A stretch of DNA of 64,000 bases. Source: Rhizobium grahamii. GTDB taxonomy: Bacteria > Pseudomonadota > Alphaproteobacteria > Rhizobiales > Rhizobiaceae. Position numbers and translations under genes: made by a program. This document shows, one piece after another, positions 43,339 to 51,856 of the stretch; the first letter of the stretch is position 1; each line of letters begins with the position of its first letter. The DNA lies in assembly GCF_009498215.1 (NCBI RefSeq), contig NZ_CP043498.1, positions 620,001 through 684,000 on the forward strand. The letters run 5' to 3'. The notes under the pieces are model-generated. The model saw only the letters and a program-made list of their open reading frames with translations, ran no database searches and was not told the DNA's origin.

Positions 43339-44832
43339 CTATTGAAACGCGGTTTCGAAGAAACTGCGCAGCTTGCGTGAGTGCAGGGCTTCCGGCGGCA
43401 TCGCTGCGAGCTTCTGCACAGCGCGAATTCCGATCTGCAGATGTTGGTTGACCTGCGTTCGGTAAAAGGCCGTCGCCATCCCCGGCAGCTTCAACTCGCC
43501 ATGCAGCGGCTTGTCCGAAACACAGAGCAGCGTTCCGTAAGGCACGCGGAAGCGGAATCCGTTGGCGGCAATGGTCGCCGATTCCATGTCCAGTGCGATG
43601 GCGCGCGCCTGCGAGAGGCGCTTTACCGGTCCCCGCTGATCGCGCAGTTCCCAGTTGCGGTTGTCGATGGTGCCGACAGTGCCTGTTCGCATGATGCGTT
43701 TCAGTTCAAAGCCTTCGTAACCGGTGATCTCGGCAACGGCTGCCTCGAGCGCCACCTGCACTTCGGCAAGGGCCGGAATGGGAACCCAGACCGGCAGGTC
43801 GTCGTCGAGGACATGGTCTTCACGCATGTAGGCGTGGGCAAGCACGTAATCACCGAGCCGCTGGCTGTTGCGCAGGCCGGCGCAATGGCCAAGCATCAGC
43901 CATGCATGCGGCCGCAGCACAGCGACGTGGTCGGTGATCGTCTTGGCATTGGAGGGGCCGACGCCGATGTTGATCATCGTGATCCCGGCATGCCCCTTCA
44001 TCTTGAGGTGATAGGCCGGCATCTGGGGAAGCCGGGCGAGCGTCACATCCGTTTCGGGCTGGCTGCTGCCTGCATGCGTGATGATGTTGCCGGGCTCCAC
44101 GAACGAGGTGTAGCCGTCGCCGCCATCGGCCATCAGCTTGCGCGCCCAGGCGCAGAACTCATCGATGTAGAACTGATAGTTCGTGAACAGCACGAAGTTC
44201 TGGAAGTGCTGCGCGCCGGTCGCCGTGTAGTGGGAGAGGCGAGCCAGCGAATAGTCGATGCGTTGCGCCGTGAAGGGCGCGAGTGGGGAGGGCTCGCCCG
44301 GCGGTGGGATATACTCGCCGTTCGCGATCTCGTCGTCCGTGGTGTTCAGGTCCGGCGTATCGAAGAGGTCCCGCATCGGGATGTCCATGAAAGCGGCGGC
44401 GGAAGCTTCCACATGCGCGCCTTCGCCGAAGGCAAAATGCAGCGGTATCGGCGTGGAGGATTCCGAGACTGTCACCGGCACACCGTGGTTGCGCATCAAC
44501 AATCCAAGCTGCTGCTTCAGATAGTGCCTGAAGAGCTTCGGCCGGGTGACTGTTGTCGTATAAATCCCGGGTGCCGTCACATGGCCGTAGGAAAGGCGCG
44601 TGTCGATATGTCCGAAGCTCGTCGTCTCGATGCTCACCTGGGGATAGAACGCACGGTACCGCGATGTGATCGGAGCGCCCTTTGCCAGCGCTGTGAAGTT
44701 CTCGATCAGGAAGGCCGTATTGCGCTCGTAAAGTTCCGTCAGCGCATCGACCGCCTTGATGGGGTCATCGAATGTCTTCGGCGCATAGGGTGAAGGGGAC
44801 GAGACGTCGAGAGGAGAGATTCGTTTGCTCAT
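43339..44832 (-). CDS. amn: AMP nucleosidase
   Basis: A 497-residue protein. The N-terminal AMP nucleosidase domain includes YRAFYPQVSIETTSFGHIDT and STPIPLHFAFGEGAHVE; the C-terminal part is a nucleoside phosphorylase fold with MLGHCAGLRNSQRLGDYVLA and LDMESATIAANGF (active-site Glu/Asp). Amn splits AMP into adenine and ribose 5-phosphate in purine salvage and regulation of adenylate pools. Length matches the family. It is monocistronic here. Confidence 0.95.
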   Translation of the reverse strand: MSKRISPLDVSSPSPYAPKTFDDPIKAVDALTELYERNTAFLIENFTALAKGAPITSRYRAFYPQVSIETTSFGHIDTRLSYGHVTAPGIYTTTVTRPKLFRHYLKQQLGLLMRNHGVPVTVSESSTPIPLHFAFGEGAHVEASAAAFMDIPMRDLFDTPDLNTTDDEIANGEYIPPPGEPSPLAPFTAQRIDYSLARLSHYTATGAQHFQNFVLFTNYQFYIDEFCAWARKLMADGGDGYTSFVEPGNIITHAGSSQPETDVTLARLPQMPAYHLKMKGHAGITMINIGVGPSNAKTITDHVAVLRPHAWLMLGHCAGLRNSQRLGDYVLAHAYMREDHVLDDDLPVWVPIPALAEVQVALEAAVAEITGYEGFELKRIMRTGTVGTIDNRNWELRDQRGPVKRLSQARAIALDMESATIAANGFRFRVPYGTLLCVSDKPLHGELKLPGMATAFYRTQVNQHLQIGIRAVQKLAAMPPEALHSRKLRSFFETAFQ

Positions 44833-44933
44833 GAGACATTATAGAGCGGAGTCTTTGACAAGCAAACGACGTCTATCCGAATACACATGTTCGCAACGGC
44901 CCAGGACAGTTTGGTCTCGGGCCGTTACGAGCT

Positions 44934-45113
44934 TTAGTTCACCGAACTGCAGAAGGGGCCGGTTCGGTCGGTGCACGCAGTATAATTGGCGCCGAAGTGA
45001 GATTGCGCGCCTCCGCCGGCGTTATGGGTAACCGCCGCCGAGAAGGTAAAGGCAAAAATCGCCGCAAACAGCGTGATGATTGTGAACCGTCTTGCCAAGA
45101 TGAGCACGTCCAT
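44934..45113 (-). CDS. Small secreted cysteine-containing protein
   Basis: A 59-residue frame that I read directly: ATG at 45113 and TAA at 44934-44936. Residues 1-26 look like a signal peptide (RRFTIITLFAAIFAFTFSA), followed by a short mature part rich in Gly, Thr and Ser with two cysteines (ANYTACTDRTGPFCSSVN). A GTG two codons later has AAGG at better spacing. No family is recognised. The fit of a signal peptide and clean stop supports a real gene. Confidence 0.6.
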   Translation of the reverse strand: MDVLILARRFTIITLFAAIFAFTFSAAVTHNAGGGAQSHFGANYTACTDRTGPFCSSVN

Positions 45114-45353
45114 GTCCTTGCCCGAAATGCTAGGTTGTTATCCAAAGCGTTGCGGCGGACATCTCGTCATCGCCATGCTTTAGCGTGACATGGTTTTGCC
45201 ACAGGCCGGCTGAACCGCTGCTGAGATGTCGGTTCATCAGGCGTTCAGGAAAAGGGACGGGCGCGGAAGGAGTGGATCTCGCTGTTCTCGCGAGCTACAG
45301 CGCGTCGAAGACAAATGAAGCGCCCGCGACAGAGGACGCTTCGCGTGGCCAGC

Positions 45354-45695
45354 TTAGAGACGCGTCCAGGTCTGTGACTTGCAAAGTATCTTCAGCACGC
45401 AACCCTTCATTTTCAGAGAGCTGCCCGAGATCGTGCCGGAGCCGCTGTAAGTCTTGTCGTTGCTTGGATCGGTGATCTCGCCGGTATAGTCCTCGCCGCT
45501 GCCGGCCAGCGTGCCGATCTTTCGTCCGGCGTATTTGCCGGTTTTCAGCGTGATGCAGTAGCTGCTCCCGCCGCACGATGCGATGATCGCGGTATCGCCG
45601 GATGCCGTCTTCCAGTTGCCCACGATCGGCTCGTCGGCATGAGCAAGTGTCCCTGCGAGTGCAAAGACACCTGCCAGAATGAGTTTGCGGATCAT
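45354..45695 (-). CDS. DUF2147-like secreted protein
   Basis: A 113-residue exported protein starting at ATG 45695 (MIRKLILAGV), preceded by GGAGG at eight bases. Signal peptide to about residue 20 (ALAGTLAHA). The mature part has the DUF2147 pattern: VGNWKTASGDTAIIASCGG, then YTGEITDPSNDKTYSG and a C-terminal CVLKILCKSQTWTR with a Cys pair that may form a disulphide. Function unknown. A palindromic site like that of the ETF-QO promoter lies at 45734-45747. Confidence 0.8.
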   Translation of the reverse strand: MIRKLILAGVFALAGTLAHADEPIVGNWKTASGDTAIIASCGGSSYCITLKTGKYAGRKIGTLAGSGEDYTGEITDPSNDKTYSGSGTISGSSLKMKGCVLKILCKSQTWTRL

Positions 45696-46117
45696 CGTCA
45701 TTGCCTCCCCTGATGTCCCGGCCGGACAGTATCTTACGCGAACGTAAAGGTAAATATCGCCGATCCCGAGGCTTTTTAAAGCGACGAAAGCGGGTGCCGC
45801 GCGATCCGGTGCTGATTTCTTGGTGAATGAAAGGTTGATTTCCAAATGTGAATTTTGCGTAAATCCGTCGCCGGAATCCTTAATTCACAGGTCATTCGAT
45901 GTTTAACGAAAATCCAATTTTACCAAGCGTTTGCACTTTGTTTGTCTCAAATTAATCATGCATTTTAGGCGTTTTTTGAAAGCGCCTTGGCATAGTGGAG
46001 CCATCAAACGAGCGGGACAAACCCGCCGAGCCGGAAGGTACCGAAGCCGCGATAGACGGCGGGGCCGGAAGGTAAAAACAGGGCAAGTCGATAACAGGCT
46101 AAACAGGGATAAAACCG
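45696..46117. other. Divergent gap upstream of the DUF2147 and Sel1 genes
   Basis: 422 bases. The inverted repeat TTACGCGAACGTAA (45734-45747) sits just upstream of the DUF2147 gene. AT-rich sequence (45820-45975) lies in the middle. AGGCG/CGCCT around TTTTTTGAAA (near 45967-45988) forms a small hairpin. The Sel1 gene would then have a leader of over 100 bases. No other gene seen. Confidence 0.5.
45734..45747. promoter_or_regulatory. LiuR-like palindrome upstream of DUF2147 gene
   Basis: TTACGCGAACGTAA has perfect TTACG/CGTAA arms around CGAA. It shares the arms and spacing with the operator in the ETF-QO promoter. Regulator identity is inferred from symmetry only. Confidence 0.45.
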
Positions 46118-46384
46118 ATGGCACGCTTTGAAATGCATAGCGCTGAAATGGCCACCATGGGTGGCGAGAATAACGCCGATGTCTTCTGCGAAATGGGTCT
46201 GATGTATGCAACCGGACGCGGCTGCGCCGTCGATCTGGTGGCGGCTCACAAGTGGCTGAACATCGCCGCGATCAAGGGCAACGACCGGGCAGCTTCGCTG
46301 CGCGCCGATGTTGCCGCGAATATGGACAAGATGCAGCTTGTCGAAGCTCTTCGTGCAGCCCGCGAATGGATGACGATCCACTGA
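46118..46384 (+). CDS. Small Sel1-repeat protein
   Basis: An 88-residue protein preceded by GGGATAAAACCG. It holds one Sel1-type repeat, with MGLMYATGRGCAVDLVAAHK followed by WLNIAA (the fixed Leu/Gly/Tyr/Gly pattern). No signal peptide is seen. Sel1 proteins mediate protein-protein contacts; no partner is indicated. A strong terminator follows, shared with the convergent aminotransferase. Confidence 0.85.
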   Translation: MARFEMHSAEMATMGGENNADVFCEMGLMYATGRGCAVDLVAAHKWLNIAAIKGNDRAASLRADVAANMDKMQLVEALRAAREWMTIH

Positions 46385-46468
46385 TCGTCCGCGGGAGCGA
46401 CGAAACCATAAGAACAACCTCTTAAGAGGGGGCGGGGCGCGCCGACGGCACAGCCACCGGACAAACAG

Positions 46469-46515
46469 AACCGCGACCGGCAGAGACAAGGCCGGCGCGG
46501 TTCATTTCGTTTTAT
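46469..46515. terminator. Bidirectional terminator
   Basis: Stem AACCGCG-A-CCGGC (46469-46481) with GCCGG-CGCGGTT (46491-46502), one bulged A, loop of nine bases, then CATTTCGTTTTA. It lies between the Sel1 gene and the convergent aminotransferase. Confidence 0.75.
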
Positions 46516-47624
46516 CCAAGCGATTTGAGAACGAGCGGCAGTGCTTCTTCGAAGAGCGCCATGTCCGCTTCCGGACCGACGCTGACGCGAATGCAGCGAT
46601 TGAGCGGCGCCACGCCGGGCATTCGAATGAAGACGCCGTGCTGCATCAGACCATCGACGATAGCCTTGGCATATATCCCGTCCCGGCCGGCGTCGATCGC
46701 CACGAAATTCGTCGCAGACGCCAGCGGCTGCAGGCCGTTTGCGGTCGCGATGCCGGCGATCCGATCGCGCGCTGCGTGAATGTTGCCGACAACCTCGTTG
46801 AGATAGGCCTGATCCTCCAGTGCGGCGAGCGCGGCGACCGTCGCAAGCCGGTTCATCCCGAAGTGATTGCGGATCTTGTCGAAGGCCGTCGCGGTGTCTG
46901 GCGTCGAGATGGCGTAGCCGACTCGCGCACCTGCCAGGCCGTAGGCCTTAGAGAAAGTGCGGGTTCTGATGATGTTCGGGCGGTCGATGAGCGATGCGAT
47001 CGACGGCAGCGAGCTTGCCGGCCCGGTTTCGCTATAGGCTTCGTCGAGAACCAGAAGCGTGGTCTCGGGAATTGCCTTGGCAAACGCGACCACCTCATCC
47101 GCGTCCCACCAGCTACCCATCGGATTGTCGGGATTGGCAAAATAGACGAGCGGCGCGTTTTCACGCTTCACGGCATCGAGCAGACCGCCGAGATCTTCGC
47201 GATCTTGCCTGTAGGGCACGGTGACAAGCCGCCCGCCGAAGCCGGCCACGTGGAAATTGAATGTCGGATAGCCGCCAAGCGATGTGACCACGGGCAGGCC
47301 TGGATCGATGACGAGCCTGACGATCTGGCCGAGCAGTTCATCAATGCCGCCGCCGATCGCAATGTTTGAGGCGCTCGTGCCGAGATGCGCAGCCAATGCC
47401 TGCTTCAGGGCATAATTTTCCGGATCGTTGTATTTCCAGATATCCCCGGCCTGCTCGCGCATCGCGGCAAGCACCGATGGCGCCGGACCGAACCCGTTTT
47501 CGTTGGCACCGATGCGTGCTTTCACCTGAAGGTTTCGCTGCCGTTCGATCGCTTCGGGGCCGACAAAAGGCACGGTGGAGGGCAGGGCGCTGACGAGCGG
47601 GGTGAAGCGCGAAAAGGCGGACAT
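46512..47624 (-). CDS. hisC: HisC-like PLP aminotransferase
   Basis: A 370-residue class I/II aminotransferase. The N-terminus has RIGANENGFGPAPSV; the PLP-contact region has VYFANPDNPMGSWW and LVLDEAYSE; and the lysine site is RTRTFSKAYGLAGARVGYA, as in histidinol-phosphate aminotransferases. The C-terminal IRVSVGPEADM carries the phosphate-contact Arg. In organisms with a second HisC the enzyme may act on aromatic amino acids instead, so the exact role is open. It stands alone. Confidence 0.85.
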   Translation of the reverse strand: MSAFSRFTPLVSALPSTVPFVGPEAIERQRNLQVKARIGANENGFGPAPSVLAAMREQAGDIWKYNDPENYALKQALAAHLGTSASNIAIGGGIDELLGQIVRLVIDPGLPVVTSLGGYPTFNFHVAGFGGRLVTVPYRQDREDLGGLLDAVKRENAPLVYFANPDNPMGSWWDADEVVAFAKAIPETTLLVLDEAYSETGPASSLPSIASLIDRPNIIRTRTFSKAYGLAGARVGYAISTPDTATAFDKIRNHFGMNRLATVAALAALEDQAYLNEVVGNIHAARDRIAGIATANGLQPLASATNFVAIDAGRDGIYAKAIVDGLMQHGVFIRMPGVAPLNRCIRVSVGPEADMALFEEALPLVLKSLG

Positions 47625-47710
47625 TGCGAAGCATTCCCAAGGCTATGAAAATCGCGCCAACAATAGGCGTTGCCGATTCCAAGGCAAGGAAGATTATTCG
47701 CCGAAACGGC

Positions 47711-48106
47711 CTACATCGAGATCGTGCGACGCGCGTCGGCGGCTTCCATGTTGCCGATCATGAAGTCGGCGCGGACGACACGGCGCAGCACTTCCGGTTC
47801 CATCGTGTTGATGAAGCGAACGCTGATACGCTCGTTGTGCCGGAAGACCTCAGCGCAGCCGAGGCGGTAGGCCAGGCCAAGGATGTTGAGGTAGTAGTGT
47901 TTCGGCAATCCGGCAGTGGAGGAGACGACGAATGTCGCACCGCCGCGCGAGATGTCGATGATCTCGGCACTGCGCATCGAAATGCCGGAAAGGCATGGGC
48001 GCACGGCCACGATGCGGGCGGGGCGCTTCACATTGAACTGTTCCCAACGTGCCTCGTAGACTTCCGATTTAACGGTAGCGAGGTGTGTGCCGCGAAGCAT
48101 CGACAT
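47711..48106 (-). CDS. PilZ-domain protein
   Basis: A 131-residue single-domain protein starting at ATG 48106 (MSMLRGTHL), eight bases after GGAG. It shows a PilZ-like fold with KRPARIVAVRPC in the arginine region and IIDISRGGATFVV as the D-x-S-x-x-G motif. The first motif is not a clear RxxxR, so binding of cyclic di-GMP is possible but uncertain. Such small PilZ proteins act as effectors for surface behaviour. A second PilZ gene lies 1.2 kb away. Confidence 0.83.
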   Translation of the reverse strand: MSMLRGTHLATVKSEVYEARWEQFNVKRPARIVAVRPCLSGISMRSAEIIDISRGGATFVVSSTAGLPKHYYLNILGLAYRLGCAEVFRHNERISVRFINTMEPEVLRRVVRADFMIGNMEAADARRTISM

Positions 48107-48233
48107 GACAGCAGCTCCTGAAACCAAGGTCATCCTGGTGTTGCAATCTGAGCCTCACACGAATGATTTGCGCATTTATCAAGGAACTCCCTAGAATTTT
48201 AGGCAAACGGAATTTTGCCTTTGTCGCTTTGGC

Positions 48234-48635
48234 TTATCCGAGCGTGCGCGCCGCCAGAAAACCACCGGCCGCCGACATCGCCGTCAGCACCCCGCCCCAA
48301 ACGAGATCGACGATTGTCATCGCGACAGGCCAGTTTTTCAATGTCGCAAGATTGGTGATATCATAGGTTCCGTAGGCCGCCAGCCCGAGAACAAGTCCAT
48401 ACGCCATGGCAACCTTGACCGAATTGGTTTGAACTGCCGGCTGTGCCGCTAGAATGACGATGGCCGCGGCAAAAAACAGGTAGAAAAGTGCTGCTATCCC
48501 GAGGTTCGGGGAAGGCAGCATCAGATCGCCGAGCTGATCGCGGTAGAACGTCCGGGCGATCAAGCCGAGCCATGCCGCATCCAGGCAGAGCAGCGTGGCG
48601 AGCGAACCGGCATAGGCAATAAGCGTCGTTTTCAT
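48234..48635 (-). CDS. DUF2177-family membrane protein
   Basis: A 133-residue protein with four hydrophobic segments. It begins MKTTLIAYAGSLATLLCLD behind GGAGAGCAAGC and contains the family motif DAAWLGLIARTFYRDQLG and YGTYDITNLATLKNWP. Function is unknown. The longer open frame upstream to 48959 overlaps the promoter side of the host-attachment gene and lacks homology. Confidence 0.86.
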   Translation of the reverse strand: MKTTLIAYAGSLATLLCLDAAWLGLIARTFYRDQLGDLMLPSPNLGIAALFYLFFAAAIVILAAQPAVQTNSVKVAMAYGLVLGLAAYGTYDITNLATLKNWPVAMTIVDLVWGGVLTAMSAAGGFLAARTLG

Positions 48636-48782
48636 GCTTGCTCTCCGAATGATGATCTCTTTACGTGCATAAACGCCTTTGGATCGCAGCCCCGTACTGA
48701 AAAATTCTCGTGAACTCTTTCGATAAGCACACGTTCTCATTGCGTTGTCCGCATAACGACTGACCGAAAAAGGAGAAGAAAA

Positions 48783-49229
48783 ATGGCTGACATCAGCTTT
48801 CCACGCGAAGCATGGATCGTTGTTTGCGATGGAGGCAAAGCGTTGATCATGCAAAACGCCGGAAATGCCTTCGAACTCAATCTGAAAGTGAAGGAGACGC
48901 TGTCGCAGCCGAATGACCCGGACCGGAAGCTTGGAACTGATAAGCCCGGACGAACTCATGCCGCCGACGGACTAAGCGGTAGCGCAATGGAAGAAACCGA
49001 TTGGCACGAGCGCGCCGAAGTCGAATTCCTGAAGCAAGTGGCGACGAAAATGGACGCCCTGGTGCGAAAGAAAGATGCGCGCCATATCGTTGTCGTGGCG
49101 CCTCCGCAGGCGTTGGGAACGCTCCGGAGCAACTTTACCGCAGACACGCGCGCGGCCATCGCTGGTGAACTGGCCAAGGACTACATCAACCTTCCGATCG
49201 ACCAGATCGAGCAGCACCTCGCTGCCTGA
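48783..49229 (+). CDS. Host attachment-type protein (Host_attach family)
   Basis: A 148-residue protein behind AAAAAGGAGAAGAAAA. It begins with WIVVCDGGKALIM, then has a long polar mid region with LGTDKPGRTHAADG, and ends with IVVVAPPQALGTLRSNF and INLPIDQIEQHL. This is the family that was named for a protein needed for plant attachment in Agrobacterium, and the fold resembles archaeal peptide release factor-like domains. The true biochemical role is unsettled. A UUCG-type terminator follows. Confidence 0.88.
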   Translation: MADISFPREAWIVVCDGGKALIMQNAGNAFELNLKVKETLSQPNDPDRKLGTDKPGRTHAADGLSGSAMEETDWHERAEVEFLKQVATKMDALVRKKDARHIVVVAPPQALGTLRSNFTADTRAAIAGELAKDYINLPIDQIEQHLAA

Positions 49230-49236
49230 GGCGAAA

Positions 49237-49260
49237 GCGGACCTTCGGGTCCGCATTCAT
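49237..49260. terminator. Terminator with TTCG tetraloop
   Basis: Stem GCGGACC (49237-49243) and GGTCCGC (49248-49254) capped by TTCG, followed by ATTCAT. Lies between the convergent host-attachment and PilZ genes. Confidence 0.75.
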
Positions 49261-49280
49261 CCGCCTTGGTGTCCGACCGA

Positions 49281-49625
49281 TCAGCTTTCGAAATTCAATC
49301 GCAGGACGTGGTGGAGGAACTCCGGATTGATCAGCATGTTGAAGCTGATCGTCACGAGATCGCCCTCGCGCTTGACGACCGTCGAACCGATCTCGTCGTG
49401 AATGCCGAGAATCTCGAGGAAGAAGTGGTTCGGCACTTCCAGGTTCGGATTGACCTCCAGCACGGCGCCGGCGAGCGTGATCGTGCGGATCAGGCAGCGG
49501 ACTTGCGTTCCCGTGCTGAGGTGGTGTCCGACGAAGATGATCTTGCCGGGGCGATCGAGCGAAAACTCCCGATAAGCCTGTTCCGGCTGGGGGTGCTCTG
49601 TGTCGAGGTGCATCTGAAAGGCCAT
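49281..49625 (-). CDS. PilZ-like protein with degenerate motifs
   Basis: A 114-residue protein behind GGAGGCTAAC. It has the beta-barrel length and the FFLEILGIHDEIGSTVVKR C-terminal half like its neighbour at 47711, with which it is probably paralogous. Both cyclic di-GMP motifs are eroded: RPGK in place of RxxxR and TITLAGA in place of D-x-S-x-x-G. It may bind a partner rather than the nucleotide. Confidence 0.75.
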   Translation of the reverse strand: MAFQMHLDTEHPQPEQAYREFSLDRPGKIIFVGHHLSTGTQVRCLIRTITLAGAVLEVNPNLEVPNHFFLEILGIHDEIGSTVVKREGDLVTISFNMLINPEFLHHVLRLNFES

Positions 49626-49949
49626 GTTAGCCTCCGCTTGTTGTACGCTTCTAGATTAGCGCAAGATTGCTGACAACTTCTGAACAATCTCCCTACAATC
49701 TGAAGCTTATGCCTGTCTGGAGAGCAGAATGGCTCATTGTTGGGCAAAGCAGGCAAGCCGCTCCTGCTTGACAGGCCGCCGCCCTTCAATCATATCGGAC
49801 ATGGCTCGAGGCGCCAGCCGCTCGCGGACGACAAGTCCATGGTGAAGTCCTCGAAGATTCAGTCACAGCCATTTGGTGCATGCTGACTGCAGGCAATGCG
49901 AGCTCCCTTGTGACGGTCGAAATGGCATGCCTTCCGAAAGGCTGAATCC
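49626..49949. other. Gap between PilZ-like and glyoxalase-like genes
   Basis: 324 bases between divergent genes. AT-richer stretches at 49650-49710 may be the PilZ-like gene promoter. GCAGGCAAGC and GCTTGAC pair weakly around 49748-49780. No gene or RNA is recognised. Confidence 0.4.
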
Positions 49950-50387
49950 GTGACCACTGCATATCCCTCAATCGATGAATTGAAGTCGCAGGCGAAGCGT
50001 CTCCGTCAGGCGATGGAAACACGCGGCACCGCGATCTCACACAGCGCCGCCCTCGAGCTTGTCGCCCAGCAGCACGGCGTGCGTGACTGGAACACGCTTT
50101 CCGCGCTCGCGACACGGCCAAACGACGAGCCGATCGCTGCCCTTTCCGTCGGCGCGAAGGTCCGTGGCCGGTATCTGAACCAGACGTTCAGCGGCAAGAT
50201 CCTGGCGCTCTCGGCACATGGCGGCGGCCTCCACAAGATCACGATCCACTTCGACGAGCCCGTCGATGTCGTGACCTTCGAGAGCTTCTCGGCGTTCCGG
50301 CAGCGCATCAATGCGCAGGTCGATGGCAATGGCGTGTCGCCGCGCAAGACGTCGAACGGCGTTCCCCACCTCGTTCTCGACATCTGA
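49950..50387 (+). CDS. Glyoxalase-superfamily-like protein
   Basis: A 145-residue protein. Its N-terminal half, LKSQAKRLRQAMETRG with ISHSAALELVAQQHGVRDWN, matches the helical glyoxalase-related domain (pfam20066 type) often found at the start of longer glyoxalase-like proteins. The second half is an all-beta stretch including VGAKVRGRYLNQTFSGKIL. No metal-binding set of a true glyoxalase is seen. It is followed by a MATE gene 63 bases on, possibly cotranscribed. Confidence 0.8.
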   Translation: MTTAYPSIDELKSQAKRLRQAMETRGTAISHSAALELVAQQHGVRDWNTLSALATRPNDEPIAALSVGAKVRGRYLNQTFSGKILALSAHGGGLHKITIHFDEPVDVVTFESFSAFRQRINAQVDGNGVSPRKTSNGVPHLVLDI

Positions 50388-50450
50388 GCCGCTCCCGCTT
50401 TCTTCATCCCAGACGGCCGCAGCCGCGCGCCGTCGCTCTTCGGTATCCCT

Positions 50451-51818
50451 ATGAAAAACAATGCTGAAAAGAACATGTTTCTGACCGCCCCGCTTGCCGC
50501 CGTCTTCGCGCGGACGGCGGCGCCGATCATCATGATCACGACGATCAATGGTCTCTTCGCGGTGGTCGACGCCTACTTTCTCGGTGCCTATGTCGGCCCG
50601 GCAGCGCTTTCGGCCGTCACGCTGATCTTTCCGGGGCTGATGATGATCATCGCCCTGCAGTCCCTTGTGTCGAACGGCATGGCAAGCATCCTCGCCCGGC
50701 AGTTCGGTGCGGGAGACAGGCAAGCCGCCCGCCGGACGTTCGCCACGGCGCATCTCCTGGCGGTCGCGGTCGTGGTCCTGCTCAATCTCGCCTATTGGAG
50801 CGTCGGCTGGCGGGTCGTCGAGGCTGCGGCGGAAGGTAACGCGACGGTGGCGGCAAACGCCACGCTCTTCATGGGAATCATGATCGGCTCAGCCGCCATC
50901 GCTTTCTTCCTGTCGCTGAACATCGATGCCCTGCGCTGCGAAGGTCGGATCGGTTTCATGACCGCCGTGACACTCGCAGCATCGCTCCTCAACATCGCGG
51001 CCAACTGGTTTTTCATGGCAGTGATGCAGTGGGGTGTCGCCGGTTCGGCGATCGGCACCGTCTCGGCGCAGGCGATCTGCCTTGCCGCAATCCTCGCCTA
51101 TCGCTGGCGGAAGGCTGACGCATTGCGACCGGCAGGACGTGGCACGGTGGGCGAATGGAAGGCCATCCTCGCCTTGGGCATGCCGATGAGTCTCGGTTTC
51201 ATCGGGATTTCACTCAGCTCAGCAGCGGTGATCTTCAATCTTTCGCTCTGGGGCACGTCCGACTACGTGGCAACCATCGGCGCCTACGGCATCATCACGC
51301 GAATCATGACCTTCGCCTATCTGCCGCTGCTCGGCCTCAACATCGCCTTCCAGACCATCTCAGGCAACAATTTCGGGGCAGGGCTCTCCGATCGAGTCGG
51401 CCGCAGCCTGCGGATTGCGATGGTGTCGGCGCTCGTCTATTGCGCATCCATCGAGCTGGTCGTTGAATTGCTGGCCGGACGGTTCGGGGCGATCTTTGTC
51501 AGTGATCCCATCGTGGTGGCCGAGGTGGCACGCATCCTGCCCTGGACGGTCGGCTGCTATTTCCTCTTCGGCCAGATGATCGTGCTCTCGGGCTATTTCC
51601 AGTCGATCGGCGATGCCCGGCGTGCGGCGATCTTCGGCCTGTCGCGGCCCTATCTCTTCACGCTGCCTCTGACGTTCCTGCTACCGCATGTCTTCGGTGA
51701 GATGGGGATCTGGATGGTGCCGGTCTTTGCGGAGTTATGCATGCTGCTGCTCGCCGCCTGGGTGCTTGTCCGCCTGGCGAAAAGCAAGGGCTGGCGCTAC
51801 GGTCTGCTGCCCGCCTGA
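50451..51818 (+). CDS. MATE-family efflux transporter
   Basis: A 455-residue protein with twelve hydrophobic segments in two halves; the first half begins with APIIMITTINGLFAVVDAYF and the second with ILALGMPMSLGFIGISL, the paired repeats of MATE exporters (NorM/DinF). It exports cationic drugs or metabolites with Na+ or H+. The start is ATG 50451 (MKNNAEKNMF). A strong terminator follows. Confidence 0.9.
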   Translation: MKNNAEKNMFLTAPLAAVFARTAAPIIMITTINGLFAVVDAYFLGAYVGPAALSAVTLIFPGLMMIIALQSLVSNGMASILARQFGAGDRQAARRTFATAHLLAVAVVVLLNLAYWSVGWRVVEAAAEGNATVAANATLFMGIMIGSAAIAFFLSLNIDALRCEGRIGFMTAVTLAASLLNIAANWFFMAVMQWGVAGSAIGTVSAQAICLAAILAYRWRKADALRPAGRGTVGEWKAILALGMPMSLGFIGISLSSAAVIFNLSLWGTSDYVATIGAYGIITRIMTFAYLPLLGLNIAFQTISGNNFGAGLSDRVGRSLRIAMVSALVYCASIELVVELLAGRFGAIFVSDPIVVAEVARILPWTVGCYFLFGQMIVLSGYFQSIGDARRAAIFGLSRPYLFTLPLTFLLPHVFGEMGIWMVPVFAELCMLLLAAWVLVRLAKSKGWRYGLLPA

Positions 51819-51826
51819 AGCACAAA

Positions 51827-51855
51827 AGCCGCGCCTCATGGGCGCGGCTCTCCCG
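51827..51855. terminator. Terminator after the MATE gene
   Basis: Stem AGCCGCGCC (51827-51835) and GGCGCGGCT (51841-51849), loop TCATG, then CTCCC. It lies between the MATE gene and the convergent Cys-rich gene. Confidence 0.75.
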
Positions 51856-51856
51856 T

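Noticed and set aside
45158..45236. Cluster of inverted repeats that might encode a small RNA
   Set aside because: The arms (GACATCTC/GAGATGTC and TGAACC/GGTTCA) overlap in a way that does not give one stable fold with a terminator; kept only as a comment in the finding on the small secreted protein.
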